Positions 1-8,462 are shown, counted from the first letter of the stretch. The stretch: DNA of 64,000 nt from Vibrio diabolicus (GCA_001048675.1 CCKK01000003.1:682001-746000), one strand, 5' to 3'. Notes: generated from the sequence alone by a model not told the origin. Program-made: numbers and translations.

Positions 1-122
1 TTGATTTGTTGTTGGTTGTAGGTACTGGTTTGGAGGTAGGTAAACCACATCATACCCAAAGCAATCGTTAACACGGGAATGATGGAAAGAATATAAAGTC
101 GCTTTCTTATCGTTAGATTCAT
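1..122 (-). CDS. Membrane protein N-terminus, probable methyl-accepting chemotaxis protein (partial)
   Basis: The first 40 codons of a minus-strand gene are visible before the window edge cuts it. The start MNLTIRKRLYILSIIPV carries basic residues followed by a hydrophobic helix of about 20 residues and then a polar stretch (TYLQTSTYNQQQI). This is the usual beginning of a Vibrio chemotaxis receptor: inner-membrane anchor, then a periplasmic ligand domain. A sequence resembling AGGAAGTACC lies just upstream of the ATG at 122. Other membrane-anchored signalling proteins, such as a GGDEF protein or histidine kinase, begin in the same way, so the receptor call is an inference. Confidence 0.45.
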   Translation of the reverse strand, partial: MNLTIRKRLYILSIIPVLTIALGMMWFTYLQTSTYNQQQI

Positions 123-302
123 AGGTACTTCCTTACGTCTCGGCGCAGCGTTACAAACTGGTAAACTTCAATAGCTTTACCAAATAAAAGTGTTAATAAT
201 TATTTTTGTACTGATTGCAGATTAACCGAGTTGGCGGGTGAGAAGTACAGGAAGTTGGTGATCGTGGACGAGAGAGACTCACATTTTTAAGCAGGATCAC
301 AA

Positions 303-689
303 TTAGCGAGAGCATTGGCCCGAGTTGCAGCGGGAGCTACCAGTAAGCCAGTATGAGACACGATACCTATTGTTGGCAAAGCGCAGGTAAAGCCAGTCTG
401 CAATTGGCTTGAGTAATGGCCAACGTAGTGGAGCATATAGCCAACCTCGTCCGACCAACTGCCATGCTCGGTGAGTCACATCAAGACCAAGTATCACTTC
501 ATTATTGTCATTCAGCGCATGCAAAATCGTATTGGCTTTTTGTGCGTCTATCTGTGGGTAATCAGAAAAGTCATCGCTGTAGATATCGACGATTTTTATC
601 GCTTGTTTTACATCTCGTCGCTTAAGTGCGTGCATTTCTTTGGCGCACAGTGGGCAAGTTCCGTCATAAAATATGGTGAGCTTTGTCAT
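303..689 (-). CDS. DCC-family thiol-disulfide oxidoreductase (DUF393)
   Basis: This 128-residue protein opens with a beta strand leading into YDGTCPLC, the DxxCxxC signature of the DCC (DUF393) thioredoxin-like family, with cysteines at residues 12 and 15. A conserved aromatic C-terminal part (YAPLRWPLLKPIADWLY) is also typical. Family members are predicted soluble thiol oxidoreductases of unknown substrate. The length fits a single-domain member. It lies downstream of the DUF4344 gene in the same orientation with a 27-base gap, so the two may be cotranscribed. The ribosome-binding site is weak. Confidence 0.85.
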   Translation of the reverse strand: MTKLTIFYDGTCPLCAKEMHALKRRDVKQAIKIVDIYSDDFSDYPQIDAQKANTILHALNDNNEVILGLDVTHRAWQLVGRGWLYAPLRWPLLKPIADWLYLRFANNRYRVSYWLTGSSRCNSGQCSR

Positions 690-716
690 TGCGATCGTCT
701 TATTATTTGATTTGTC

Positions 717-1511
717 TTACTGAGTTCTACGTGGCGGTTTTTCTTTTGGTTCATTATGTTGCAGGTAGTGGTTCCAATTCGCGCGTATGTTCTCGTAGTT
801 GTATTGGCAAAAGTCTTTGCGATCTCGTAGGTAGTCTTTTTCAACTTCATCGAGAAGCGACTTGTACTGTTCCGGATCACTGCCGTACACCAAACATAAG
901 GTAGAGAAGTAGCGTTGCAAATCAAAACTGTGCTCATCAATGTACTCACCGAAGTCGTAGTAGTCCGGTCTGTCATCGGACTCAAATGCGAACATGTCGG
1001 CGGCGCTAATGGCCATCTCTGCGCCATCTTCTAGGAAGTCAATCATTAAGATCGTGGCAAAATTATCGACGGCATCTTCTTCTTTTCCGAGAACAGGGAT
1101 GTTTTGATCTTCGATGTAAGCATGCCCGGCTTCATGCAGCAAGGTGTGTAATAACGTATCTAACGCCCCTGTTTTTGGGGATTTTCCAAGGCGTTCTTCA
1201 TACTGGTTATTGGAGAAGTAATTGAGTGATTCCAAATAAAAAGTGTAAGGAATGTGTATCGTGTGCGTATCGGGATCGTACATTGGGCCATCTTCTCCGC
1301 CGTAAATCAGTGTGAGTGGTTTGCGAAATGGAAAGTGGATCTGAGATAGCTCAAGAAAAATTGGGTTTACATCGCTGTTTTGGATAGATTGCAGGGCGAT
1401 GTTTTCATGGGTTGTTTCCACGGGAGAATATTCAATACGGATATTTTCCGCTGCAGTGGCAGATGAGATGGCACAGAGTAATAGCACAGGGAAAAGCGAA
1501 TGAATTTTCAT
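717..1511 (-). CDS. DUF4344 family exported metallopeptidase-like protein
   Basis: The protein has 264 residues. Residues 1 to about 20 form a signal peptide ending in SSATAA, so it is exported. A zinc-binding HEAGH motif (HExxH type) sits near residue 126 and is followed by an acidic segment, EEDAVDNFATILMID, which resembles the conserved EE/D region of the DUF4344 (putative metallopeptidase) family. The fold and zinc site suggest a periplasmic protease, but no substrate is known. The C-terminus is charged and proline-rich (EPKEKPPRRTQ). It is the first gene of a probable two-gene unit with the DCC protein. Confidence 0.75.
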   Translation of the reverse strand: MKIHSLFPVLLLCAISSATAAENIRIEYSPVETTHENIALQSIQNSDVNPIFLELSQIHFPFRKPLTLIYGGEDGPMYDPDTHTIHIPYTFYLESLNYFSNNQYEERLGKSPKTGALDTLLHTLLHEAGHAYIEDQNIPVLGKEEDAVDNFATILMIDFLEDGAEMAISAADMFAFESDDRPDYYDFGEYIDEHSFDLQRYFSTLCLVYGSDPEQYKSLLDEVEKDYLRDRKDFCQYNYENIRANWNHYLQHNEPKEKPPRRTQ

Positions 1512-1836
1512 GTAGGGCTCTTGTTATTTGAATAACTTACATAAAAATTATACATGTTTTTGTGTGATTCATAACTGGGATTGTTTTTATCACCCAGAAT
1601 CGGGTAGTTAGCCTCGAAAGACTACCATGACAACACCGTACATTTTGGTTGCTGGGCCCTCCAAAAAGCCTATCAAAACACGTTTTATTCAGGAGACGAT
1701 AGATAAGTGATTGGCTTTTAAGGTTTATTTTTTGGTGAGGCTAAGCTGAATTGGCTTTGCTCTTTTGTCTGTAAAAATGCTACTCAGCAGTTAATCATTA
1801 TGGAATGAAACCATGGGATTGGTGAATGTCACTGAA

Positions 1837-1867
1837 TTGAAGAAAATTATCAGCAATATGTTATAAT
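1837..1867 (+). promoter_or_regulatory. Sigma-70-like promoter well upstream of the first gltS
   Basis: TTGAAG at 1837-1842 and a perfect TATAAT at 1862-1867 are separated by 19 bases, giving a predicted start near 1873. The nearest convincing plus-strand coding start is at 2377, so a transcript from here would carry a leader of about 500 bases or be a separate RNA. The spacing is slightly long, but the -10 is ideal. Confidence 0.5.
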
Positions 1868-2376
1868 CCGGCTCCGTTGTGACGAAAACGTTTGTTGCAG
1901 CTTGAGAGTTTCCTTGGATTCGGCTCGTTTACACACCATGAGCCAGAGTTGAAAAACTACGACAGGAACAAGCAAACCCAATTGTTTTGAACGCGATCTC
2001 GGCGTTTAGAGGTTACAACGGGAAGGAACTTTGTTTGATAGTAATTGACACATTCTGTTTAAGTAAGGGAGCCCAACGTGGTTCAGAAAGTGTCACCCAG
2101 AATTTACTCACAACACTATACCCCAAGCAGTCACGCACAGGTATTGCGAGGGGGCATTTGAAGGAGCTATATCGGCTCCTTTCACATTTAAGGGCTTGCT
2201 AACAGCGGAAAACTGACACATCGCTAAAGGAGCGTCCCTTAAACTAGCCTAAGGCGCATCTACACCAACTTTTGAGTATTTTCGAAACAGTAAAGCGAGA
2301 ACATTTGCTATTGAATGAAGGTTAAATTAACACTCGATCATTACGGAGGATGAAGAGAACAATAATAAGAGGCGAT
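1868..2376 (+). other. Long non-coding leader or separate small transcript upstream of gltS
   Basis: There is no convincing gene from 1512 to 2376. The stretch from the promoter at 1837-1867 to gltS contains one open frame (1987-2202) that starts with TTG, lacks a ribosome-binding site and matches no family I know. A 7-bp hairpin (AAGGAGC / GCTCCTT, 2161-2181) is followed by TTTCACATTT, a weak terminator-like tail. A purine-rich GGAGG occurs at 2346-2350. The region may be a regulatory leader of gltS or encode a small RNA. The sequence alone does not decide. Confidence 0.35.
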
Positions 2377-3612
2377 ATGAATCATTTAATATCTGTAGGT
2401 GCACTGGAGTCCTTCTTGGTCGCAATCAGTGTGCTTTTCCTGGGGCATTTTATTAATGCTAAGCTACCGATTTTAAAGAAGTTCAACATACCTGAGCCGA
2501 TTGTAGGTGGCCTTATTGTGGCCTGCATGATTACTGCTCTTCATTTCAACGGCATCGACTTGGAGTTCGATTTGCCGTTACAAAATACGTTTATGTTAAT
2601 GTTTTTTGCGACGGTTGGTTTGGCCGCAAATTACACTCAGTTGATGAAAGGAGGTGCGAAGGTTTTTATCTTCTTAGCTGTCGCATCGTTTTACATCATC
2701 ATACAAAACGGCGTTGGCGTTTCACTCGCGGCGGCGCTCGGTTTAGATCCTTTGATGGGGTTAATTGCTGGCTCGATTACTCTGTCTGGTGGCCATGGTA
2801 CAGGTGCTGCGTGGTCACAAACCTTCCAAGACGTGTATGGATTGGATAACGTTTTGGAAATAGCGATGGCATCAGCCACTTTTGGTTTGATCATCGGCGG
2901 TATCATTGGTAGCCCAGTGGCACAGCGCCTCGTAGAAAAAAACAGCATTGAATCGGAGTATGGTCGTGGTGGTCGGGATGCCAAAACTCACGAAAAATTC
3001 CCTGAGTTGGTGACCTACAACGAATACGAAGAAGATAAAGTAACGGCGAAAAAAGTGGTGGAGAAACTCTTCTTCCTACTGATCTGTGTTACGGGGGCGA
3101 AGTATGTTGAGCAATGGGTTAGCACGTATGAAATCTCATGGTTGATGATTCCAGACTTTGTTTATGCGCTGTTCATTGGTGTGATCATCACGAACTTCTT
3201 AGAGGTGACCAAGCTTCGTAAGTTAGACGCAGAAACCGTCGATATGCTCGGTACCGTTTCTTTGTCATTGTTCTTGGCGATGGCATTAATGAGCTTGAAG
3301 TTATGGAATATCTTTGACTTAGCGATTCCATTCTTGGTCATTTTGGCTGTGCAGTCTGTGGTCTTAGCTATCTTCACTTACTACGTTACGTTCAAAGTGA
3401 TGGGACGCAACTATGACGCTGCGGTTATTGCGGGTGGTCACTGTGGTTTTGGCTTGGGAGCAACCCCAACAGCCGTGATGAACATGGGCTCTATCGTTAA
3501 CCGATTTGGCCCGTCGCCGCAGGCATTTATGGTGGTGCCAATTGTGGGGGCTTTCTTTATCGACATCGTTAACTTAATCATTTTACAAGGTTACATTTCA
3601 TTCCTTGGTTAA
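2377..3612 (+). CDS. gltS: Sodium/glutamate symporter, first copy
   Basis: GltS imports glutamate with sodium across the inner membrane. The protein has about ten hydrophobic helices, the two inverted halves typical of the family, and the conserved loops GSITLSGGHGTGAAW and GHCGFGLGATPTA, which form the re-entrant substrate region. It is extremely similar along its whole length to the second copy at 6185. I chose ATG 2377 because the protein then begins MNHLISVG, matching the other copy. An in-frame ATG at 2350 would add nine residues. The gene stands alone, with its own strong terminator at 3645-3679. Confidence 0.93.
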   Translation: MNHLISVGALESFLVAISVLFLGHFINAKLPILKKFNIPEPIVGGLIVACMITALHFNGIDLEFDLPLQNTFMLMFFATVGLAANYTQLMKGGAKVFIFLAVASFYIIIQNGVGVSLAAALGLDPLMGLIAGSITLSGGHGTGAAWSQTFQDVYGLDNVLEIAMASATFGLIIGGIIGSPVAQRLVEKNSIESEYGRGGRDAKTHEKFPELVTYNEYEEDKVTAKKVVEKLFFLLICVTGAKYVEQWVSTYEISWLMIPDFVYALFIGVIITNFLEVTKLRKLDAETVDMLGTVSLSLFLAMALMSLKLWNIFDLAIPFLVILAVQSVVLAIFTYYVTFKVMGRNYDAAVIAGGHCGFGLGATPTAVMNMGSIVNRFGPSPQAFMVVPIVGAFFIDIVNLIILQGYISFLG

Positions 3613-3644
3613 ATTTAAGTTCATGATCTCCTGAGGTCGAAATA

Positions 3645-3679
3645 AAAACGGTCACAACACAGGTTGTGACCGTTTTTTT
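3645..3679 (+). terminator. Bidirectional intrinsic terminator
   Basis: An 11-bp perfect stem ACGGTCACAAC / GTTGTGACCGT with loop ACAG is followed by seven T and preceded by an A-run. It can end gltS on the plus strand and the ABC permease operon on the minus strand. Confidence 0.9.
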
Positions 3680-3713
3680 ATGGCTCGATTTTGGCCGTTT
3701 ATCGAACGACGGA

Positions 3714-4544
3714 TTATTGAATGGTTCGGCTGAACTTGAGACTAGCTGTCCAACCAAGAAAGCCGATGAAAGCGTAAATGCCAACGTTTAACCAACCCGC
3801 TTGAGGAATTGCATTAAATGGGCTTGGTGCAACAATGGCGTGCAGTGGAAGGTAAAGCACTTCGGAGAAGAACTGATCTAGGCCGTAATAGCCAAATAGT
3901 GCGATTGGCATCCAGCGCAGCGCATAAATGGCGATAAACAAAATGACCAGTGGTGAATTCACTTTCTGAGAAATAGCCATTGCGGTTAATGCCAACGGTA
4001 ACAGTAGAATACCGGCGAACAACATTCTGATTAAAAACTCTCCCCAATGCAGCAGCACGTAACCTAACGAGGCTTGGCGGTACAATAAAGCCAATTGGTG
4101 ATCGGTAGAGATGTTCAGCAACCACAGCATCAAATCTGCTGCGAGCACAAGCGCCGAGCAAACGAGCGGAATCACCAATAAGCCAAACCCTAGCTTCACT
4201 AAGTGAGTTTTTATATCGCTGACCGGCATACTACGCCAAAACATAATACTGCCCTCCGCACGCTCTTTGCGTAGCGTTCTTGGGAAGTATTGAACGGCTA
4301 ACAAGATAGACAGCAGTCCTGCTCCTCCGGTAATCAACATATTGACGTCATCACCAAGCTCTTTATGAATGTCACTGACATCGCCACCAAAGCTCATTTG
4401 GAAAAACATATTGTGTTGTAGAGTGTCGTTGCTCATTAAACTGACAAAGAGAATAAGTCCACATGCCAACACAAACAGTGGAATACGTAAAACAAGAGGG
4501 TTTTCCAACCACTCTTTTTGCAACATCGCGACAACTGAACGCAT
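3714..4544 (-). CDS. ABC transporter permease, ABC-2 type
   Basis: This is a 276-residue membrane protein starting MRSVVAMLQKEWLENP. It has about six hydrophobic segments and no nucleotide-binding motif, as in the ABC-2/YtrC-like permeases that accompany YtrA-type regulators. The ATG at 4544 overlaps the stop codon of the ATPase gene by one base (TAATG) and has a good GGAGG upstream, so translation is probably coupled. A longer frame reaching 4649 runs through the ATPase gene and is not the real start. It ends at the terminator at 3645-3679. The substrate is unknown; exporters of this type often serve cell-envelope stress or antimicrobial peptide resistance. Confidence 0.85.
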   Translation of the reverse strand: MRSVVAMLQKEWLENPLVLRIPLFVLACGLILFVSLMSNDTLQHNMFFQMSFGGDVSDIHKELGDDVNMLITGGAGLLSILLAVQYFPRTLRKERAEGSIMFWRSMPVSDIKTHLVKLGFGLLVIPLVCSALVLAADLMLWLLNISTDHQLALLYRQASLGYVLLHWGEFLIRMLFAGILLLPLALTAMAISQKVNSPLVILFIAIYALRWMPIALFGYYGLDQFFSEVLYLPLHAIVAPSPFNAIPQAGWLNVGIYAFIGFLGWTASLKFSRTIQ

Positions 4545-5401
4545 TACGCTGCCTCCTTCTGCAATGCTAAAAATAGATCCGCTAACTTCACCCCATGGAT
4601 GGCCCCCATTGTTTCTGCTTGTTGGGCATACTGGGCAGTGAGTAACCATTTCGTTGAACCGAGCCCTTTTTGTGACGAGAGTGGGTTCATCGCTTCAATT
4701 TGTGTGCGGTATTCGTCGCTGGCCTCAAGGATAAAGTAGTCTTCACTGATACTGTCCATCGAGGTTTGTAGTACAGGGCGACCATGCTTGAGAATCAGAA
4801 CATCAGTCAGTAAGTGCTCAATCTCTGATACTTCATGACTGGCGATGATCAACACGCGCTCGCCGTCGTGAAACCATTCCAATAAATGACGATAAAACGT
4901 ATCACGATACACGAGATCTAACCCGAGTGTCGGCTCATCCAATATGAGGATTTGGGTGTTAGTCGCGATTACAATCGCGAGGTGCAATTGCACCTTCATC
5001 CCTTTGGATAAAGATTTGATGCGCGCACGAGGTTTGATGTCCGTTTGACGAAGCAGCGTATCTGCTTGAGCGCGATTGAACCCTGGATGCACGCCTTCGG
5101 TATAGTTAAGCAGTTGAGCGACAGTCATCCAATCTGGCAGAACGTTCACATCCGAGATGTAGGATAAGCTCCGCATTATTTTGTCGCGTTGCATAATGGG
5201 TTCAAATCCGTTGATACGAACAGTGCCTTGATATTCATGTGCGCCGAGTAGGGCATTAATAAGCGTTGATTTACCTGCGCCATTATGGCCGAGTAAGCCA
5301 AGTACTTGTCCTGCATGTAAGTCGAAACTCACTTCATGCAGTGCTTCTCCTTGTTGCTGATATTGCTTGGAGACGTTGTTTACACTGACTAATGCGCTCA
5401 T
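4544..5401 (-). CDS. ABC transporter ATP-binding protein
   Basis: This 285-residue ATPase carries Walker A GHNGAGKST (near residue 38), an ABC signature region LSKGMKVQLHLA and Walker B ILILDEPTLGLD, followed by the switch histidine (IIASHE). The C-terminal 80 residues are a regulatory or linker extension seen in YtrB-like ATPases. Its ATG overlaps the regulator stop by four bases (ATGA), and its stop overlaps the permease start by one base. The three genes therefore form one tightly coupled operon: regulator, ATPase, permease. It would power the adjacent permease at the inner membrane. Confidence 0.93.
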   Translation of the reverse strand: MSALVSVNNVSKQYQQQGEALHEVSFDLHAGQVLGLLGHNGAGKSTLINALLGAHEYQGTVRINGFEPIMQRDKIMRSLSYISDVNVLPDWMTVAQLLNYTEGVHPGFNRAQADTLLRQTDIKPRARIKSLSKGMKVQLHLAIVIATNTQILILDEPTLGLDLVYRDTFYRHLLEWFHDGERVLIIASHEVSEIEHLLTDVLILKHGRPVLQTSMDSISEDYFILEASDEYRTQIEAMNPLSSQKGLGSTKWLLTAQYAQQAETMGAIHGVKLADLFLALQKEAA

Positions 5402-5769
5402 TGGTCACCTTTCAAGTGTGGTTTTAGTTGTTGAATGAATTCGTCGAGTGACATATCCAGACGCTGTATTGTGTCGGCTATCTGCGGAATTTGTTGTTGA
5501 AGAAAACGTGCCTTCTCGTCTGCGAGCAATTTGAGCTTTGCCCCTGAAGCGACAAACATACCTTGACCCCGTTTTTTCTCCACTAATCCCTCATCAACAA
5601 GCAATTGATAGCCTTTCATGACGGTGAGGTGGTTAATTTTCATATCCGCAGAGATGCTACGAACGGAGGGCAGAGCATCGCCTTCTTGCCAGATACCTTG
5701 CAGTATTTGTTGAGTGATCTGGTCAGCCAACTGTCGAAAAATCGGTTGGCGATCATGCCAATTGGTCAT
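5398..5769 (-). CDS. GntR-family regulator, YtrA subfamily
   Basis: This 123-residue regulator has an N-terminal winged helix-turn-helix (PIFRQLADQITQQIL, then LPSVRSISADMKINHLTVMKGY) and only a short C-terminal dimerisation part. That is the hallmark of the YtrA subfamily of GntR repressors, which control adjacent ABC exporters. I use the ATG at 5769 (MTNWHDRQP) instead of an upstream start that would run into the promoter. A palindrome at 5792-5815 directly in front of the gene is a likely autorepression site. The family usually derepresses on ligand or envelope stress; the inducer here is unknown. Confidence 0.9.
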   Translation of the reverse strand: MTNWHDRQPIFRQLADQITQQILQGIWQEGDALPSVRSISADMKINHLTVMKGYQLLVDEGLVEKKRGQGMFVASGAKLKLLADEKARFLQQQIPQIADTIQRLDMSLDEFIQQLKPHLKGDQ

Positions 5770-5791
5770 GAGTGAATCTCTTGGCTGAAAT

Positions 5792-5815
5792 GGTGTTATA
5801 TATAGGTATAACACC
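5792..5815. promoter_or_regulatory. Palindromic operator, probable site of the adjacent GntR regulator
   Basis: Perfect 9-bp inverted arms GGTGTTATA (5792-5800) and TATAACACC (5807-5815) enclose six bases, TATAGG. The palindrome lies 23 bases upstream of the regulator ATG and contains TATA-rich -10-like sequence, so binding would block transcription. Assignment to the GntR protein is inference from position and family habit. Confidence 0.65.
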
Positions 5816-5934
5816 TAGTGTGCCGGAGAGAAAGTAATAATTTAAAATTAAGCGTATGTTCCAGCCTTCGCTTTCCCTAAATATCTACCTATGTGATAGC
5901 TATTTTGAAGACTTTATTGTGAACATAAATTAGG

Positions 5935-5966
5935 CACTTCTCATAAGTTGAGAAGTGTTATTTTTC
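5935..5966 (+). terminator. Orphan intrinsic terminator upstream of the second gltS
   Basis: A 9-bp perfect stem CACTTCTCA / TGAGAAGTG with loop TAAGT is followed by TTATTTTT. No plus-strand gene ends before it, since the GntR gene reads the other way. It must therefore terminate an unannotated short transcript or act as an attenuator. The rest of the 415-base gap (5770-6184) shows an isolated TATAAT at 6013-6018 without a clear -35. Confidence 0.7.
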
Positions 5967-6184
5967 TAATCCAATCAAGGTATTTACCACCAGCTTGGTA
6001 TCGGTATTCTCATATAATGATAATCAGTGTGATTTTGGGTACATCCATTTCTTACTTGATGAGAATTTGTGGCAAATACACCCTAGAAAACAAAAGGTTC
6101 GAGAGGCAATCTGATTGACTTAGGCACCTATCTCACGTTGAGCGCTTGCTCAATGAATGAGAAAGAGCAGAGTAAAGAGGTCTC

Positions 6185-7411
6185 ATGAATCAGGTAATAT
6201 CTATCGGCCCACAAGAGTCGTTTCTCGTCGCAATTTGCGTGTTATTTTTAGGGCAGTTCATTAACACCAAATTACCAACCTTAAAGAAATTCAATATCCC
6301 AGAGCCAATTGTTGGTGGTCTAGTTGTGGCTTGCGTGATCACGACGATGCACTTAAATGGTGTGGATGTATCATTTGATTTGCCACTGCAAAACACCTTT
6401 ATGCTGATGTTTTTTGCGACGGTTGGCTTAGCCGCGAATTACACCCAACTGATTAAAGGCGGTGCGAAGGTTTTCATCTTCCTTGTTGTGGCATCGGTCT
6501 ACATTCTTATCCAAAATGCGGTCGGCGTATCCTTAGCAACCGCATTGGGGTTAGATCCACTCATGGGGTTGATCGCCGGCTCTATTACGCTTTCTGGCGG
6601 ACATGGAACTGGTGCGGCGTGGTCGCAAACTTTTCAAGAAATGTATGGTTTGCACAATGTCCTAGAAGTGGCGATGGCTTCTGCTACGTTTGGCTTGGTC
6701 ATGGGCGGGATTATTGGCAGCCCTGTCGCGCAAAAGTTACTCAACAAGCACAACTTAGAATCGGAATACGGACGCACCAACCAAAGCCATCAGAGTTTCC
6801 CTGAATTGGTGACCTATAACGAACATGAAGAAGATCGTGTCACGGCGAAAAGAGTTGTAGAAAGCTTATCCATTATTTTGCTTTGCGTGACAGGCGCGAG
6901 CTATCTGGAGAGTTGGGTGAGCAGTTTTGGCATCAAGTGGTTGATGATCCCAGATTTTGTTTATGCGCTGTTTATTGGTGTTGTCATCACCAACATCATG
7001 GAAGTGACCAAGGTGCGCAAGGTTGATTTAGAAACCGTTGATATTCTTGGTACGGTTTCGCTATCGCTGTTCCTTGCCATGGCTCTGATGAGCTTGAAAT
7101 TGTGGAATATCTTTGATCTTGCGATCCCGTTCCTTATTATTCTTGCTATTCAGTCGGCCGTACTCGCGGTGTTCACTTATTACATAACATTCCGCATGAT
7201 GGGCAGTAATTACGATGCCGCGGTGATCGCCAGTGGACACTGTGGTTTCGGTTTAGGTGCCACACCGACTGCGGTCATGAATATGGGCTCTATCGTGAGT
7301 CGTTATGGTCCATCACCACAAGCATTTATGGTAGTACCAATTGTCGGTGCATTCTTCATCGACATTGTGAACTTAGTGATTTTGCAAGGCTGCATTGCTT
7401 TTATTAAATAG
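6185..7411 (+). CDS. gltS: Sodium/glutamate symporter, second copy
   Basis: This 408-residue protein is a close paralogue of the symporter at 2377, with the same GSITLSGGHGTGAAW and GHCGFGLGATPTA loops and the same order of helices. Differences cluster in the cytoplasmic loop after residue 205 and in the helices near residue 255. It should import glutamate with sodium at the inner membrane. AAAGAGG lies about seven bases before the ATG. It is followed by its own terminator at 7436-7473. Two copies 2.5 kb apart with an unrelated ABC cassette between them suggest an old duplication with different control regions. Confidence 0.93.
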   Translation: MNQVISIGPQESFLVAICVLFLGQFINTKLPTLKKFNIPEPIVGGLVVACVITTMHLNGVDVSFDLPLQNTFMLMFFATVGLAANYTQLIKGGAKVFIFLVVASVYILIQNAVGVSLATALGLDPLMGLIAGSITLSGGHGTGAAWSQTFQEMYGLHNVLEVAMASATFGLVMGGIIGSPVAQKLLNKHNLESEYGRTNQSHQSFPELVTYNEHEEDRVTAKRVVESLSIILLCVTGASYLESWVSSFGIKWLMIPDFVYALFIGVVITNIMEVTKVRKVDLETVDILGTVSLSLFLAMALMSLKLWNIFDLAIPFLIILAIQSAVLAVFTYYITFRMMGSNYDAAVIASGHCGFGLGATPTAVMNMGSIVSRYGPSPQAFMVVPIVGAFFIDIVNLVILQGCIAFIK

Positions 7412-7435
7412 CCCCCGCTTCTTTCAACTTAACAT

Positions 7436-7473
7436 AACAAAGCCAGTCCCTTGAGATTGGCTTTGTTATTTGT
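7436..7473 (+). terminator. Intrinsic terminator after second gltS
   Basis: A 13-bp stem AACAAAGCCAGTC / GATTGGCTTTGTT with one G-U pair and loop CCTTGA is followed by a T-rich tail. Confidence 0.85.
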
Positions 7474-7568
7474 AACACGAAATCTTGTTTCTCTGACTTC
7501 AAGCCGTGAAATCAATACGTTACTATGATGACATAGTGTTCAGTTTTACAGCAGCATGAGGTACCCAC

Positions 7569-8435
7569 ATGTCTGAAAAAATATCGACGTCGGCATTAGC
7601 TAAAATGCGCAAGGTTGAAGCCAAGCTGTTGTTTGCCGATCTCAAACGTGCTGGCTACATTGTTCGCCAAGACGAAAAATGGATTCTGACGGAAGAAGGC
7701 GCCAAGTTTGGCGGCGAGTATGTGGATCACCCTAAATTTGGCCAGTTCATCGTCTGGCCGACCAATTTACATATTGAGCTGACTTCCAGCTCAGGGAAAA
7801 CATTAAGCGCCACGCTGCTGGGTGAAAAGCTGAAACTGAATGCGAAGCGCATGAACCAACTGTTGAGTGAGTTGGGGTGGATCGCCAAATCTGAAGAAGG
7901 TTGGAGTGTCACTGAAGCTGGTATACGCGCTGGTGGCCAGCAAAGAACCGATAAAGAGACACAAAATACCTTTGTCGTATGGCACGATGTGGTGCTGCGT
8001 AATAAGCGTCTTAAGCAGTCTGTCATTGAATTTTTAGGGCAAGATGCGGAGTCACACTCCACGGATAAATCGTACTCAAGCTTTCGCCAAAAGTTTGAAG
8101 CCAAACACCGAACATTAGATGGGCATTACGTGCGCTCTAAGGGGGAGTTGCTCATCGACAACTGGCTGTACTTGGCTGGTGTGGTGCACGCTTATGAACG
8201 TCAGCTGCCGATTGACCAAGATGTCACCAGTGATTTTTATTTGCCAGGCGGTAAAGTCTATTTACAGTTTTGGGGAAGTGATACTGGGGAGGTGGCTGAG
8301 GCTGACCGTGAGACCATTCGTACTGTTTATGAGCAGCATCATTTTAACCTTATCGAAGTCGAACCGAGTGAACTAGACAAGTTAGATGAAGTGCTGCCTA
8401 AGCGTCTTCGTCAGTTTGGTATTAAAGCTTATTAA
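7569..8435 (+). CDS. Protein with two winged-helix-like repeats and a nuclease-like C-terminal domain
   Basis: The protein has 288 residues and I know no experimental function. Two related segments of about 60 residues follow each other: one ends WILTEEGAKFGGEY...FIVWP (about residues 36-63) and the other WSVTEAGIRAGGQQ...FVVWHD (about residues 113-142). Each looks like a small DNA-binding repeat. The C-terminal 100 residues contain SKGELLIDNWLY, DFYLPGGKVYLQFWG and ETIRTVYEQH, a pattern of E, D and a short beta hairpin that recalls PD-(D/E)XK nucleases of the very-short-patch type. Vibrio homologues have sometimes been labelled glycerol kinase, which the sequence does not support. It is monocistronic. 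Confidence 0.6.
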   Translation: MSEKISTSALAKMRKVEAKLLFADLKRAGYIVRQDEKWILTEEGAKFGGEYVDHPKFGQFIVWPTNLHIELTSSSGKTLSATLLGEKLKLNAKRMNQLLSELGWIAKSEEGWSVTEAGIRAGGQQRTDKETQNTFVVWHDVVLRNKRLKQSVIEFLGQDAESHSTDKSYSSFRQKFEAKHRTLDGHYVRSKGELLIDNWLYLAGVVHAYERQLPIDQDVTSDFYLPGGKVYLQFWGSDTGEVAEADRETIRTVYEQHHFNLIEVEPSELDKLDEVLPKRLRQFGIKAY

Positions 8436-8462
8436 CGACTTAAGCCCGCTGTTCAGATAAGA

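Noticed and set aside
1987..2202. 71-codon plus-strand frame between the DUF4344 gene and gltS
   Set aside because: TTG start, no ribosome-binding site and no recognisable family or composition bias; it is more likely leader RNA.
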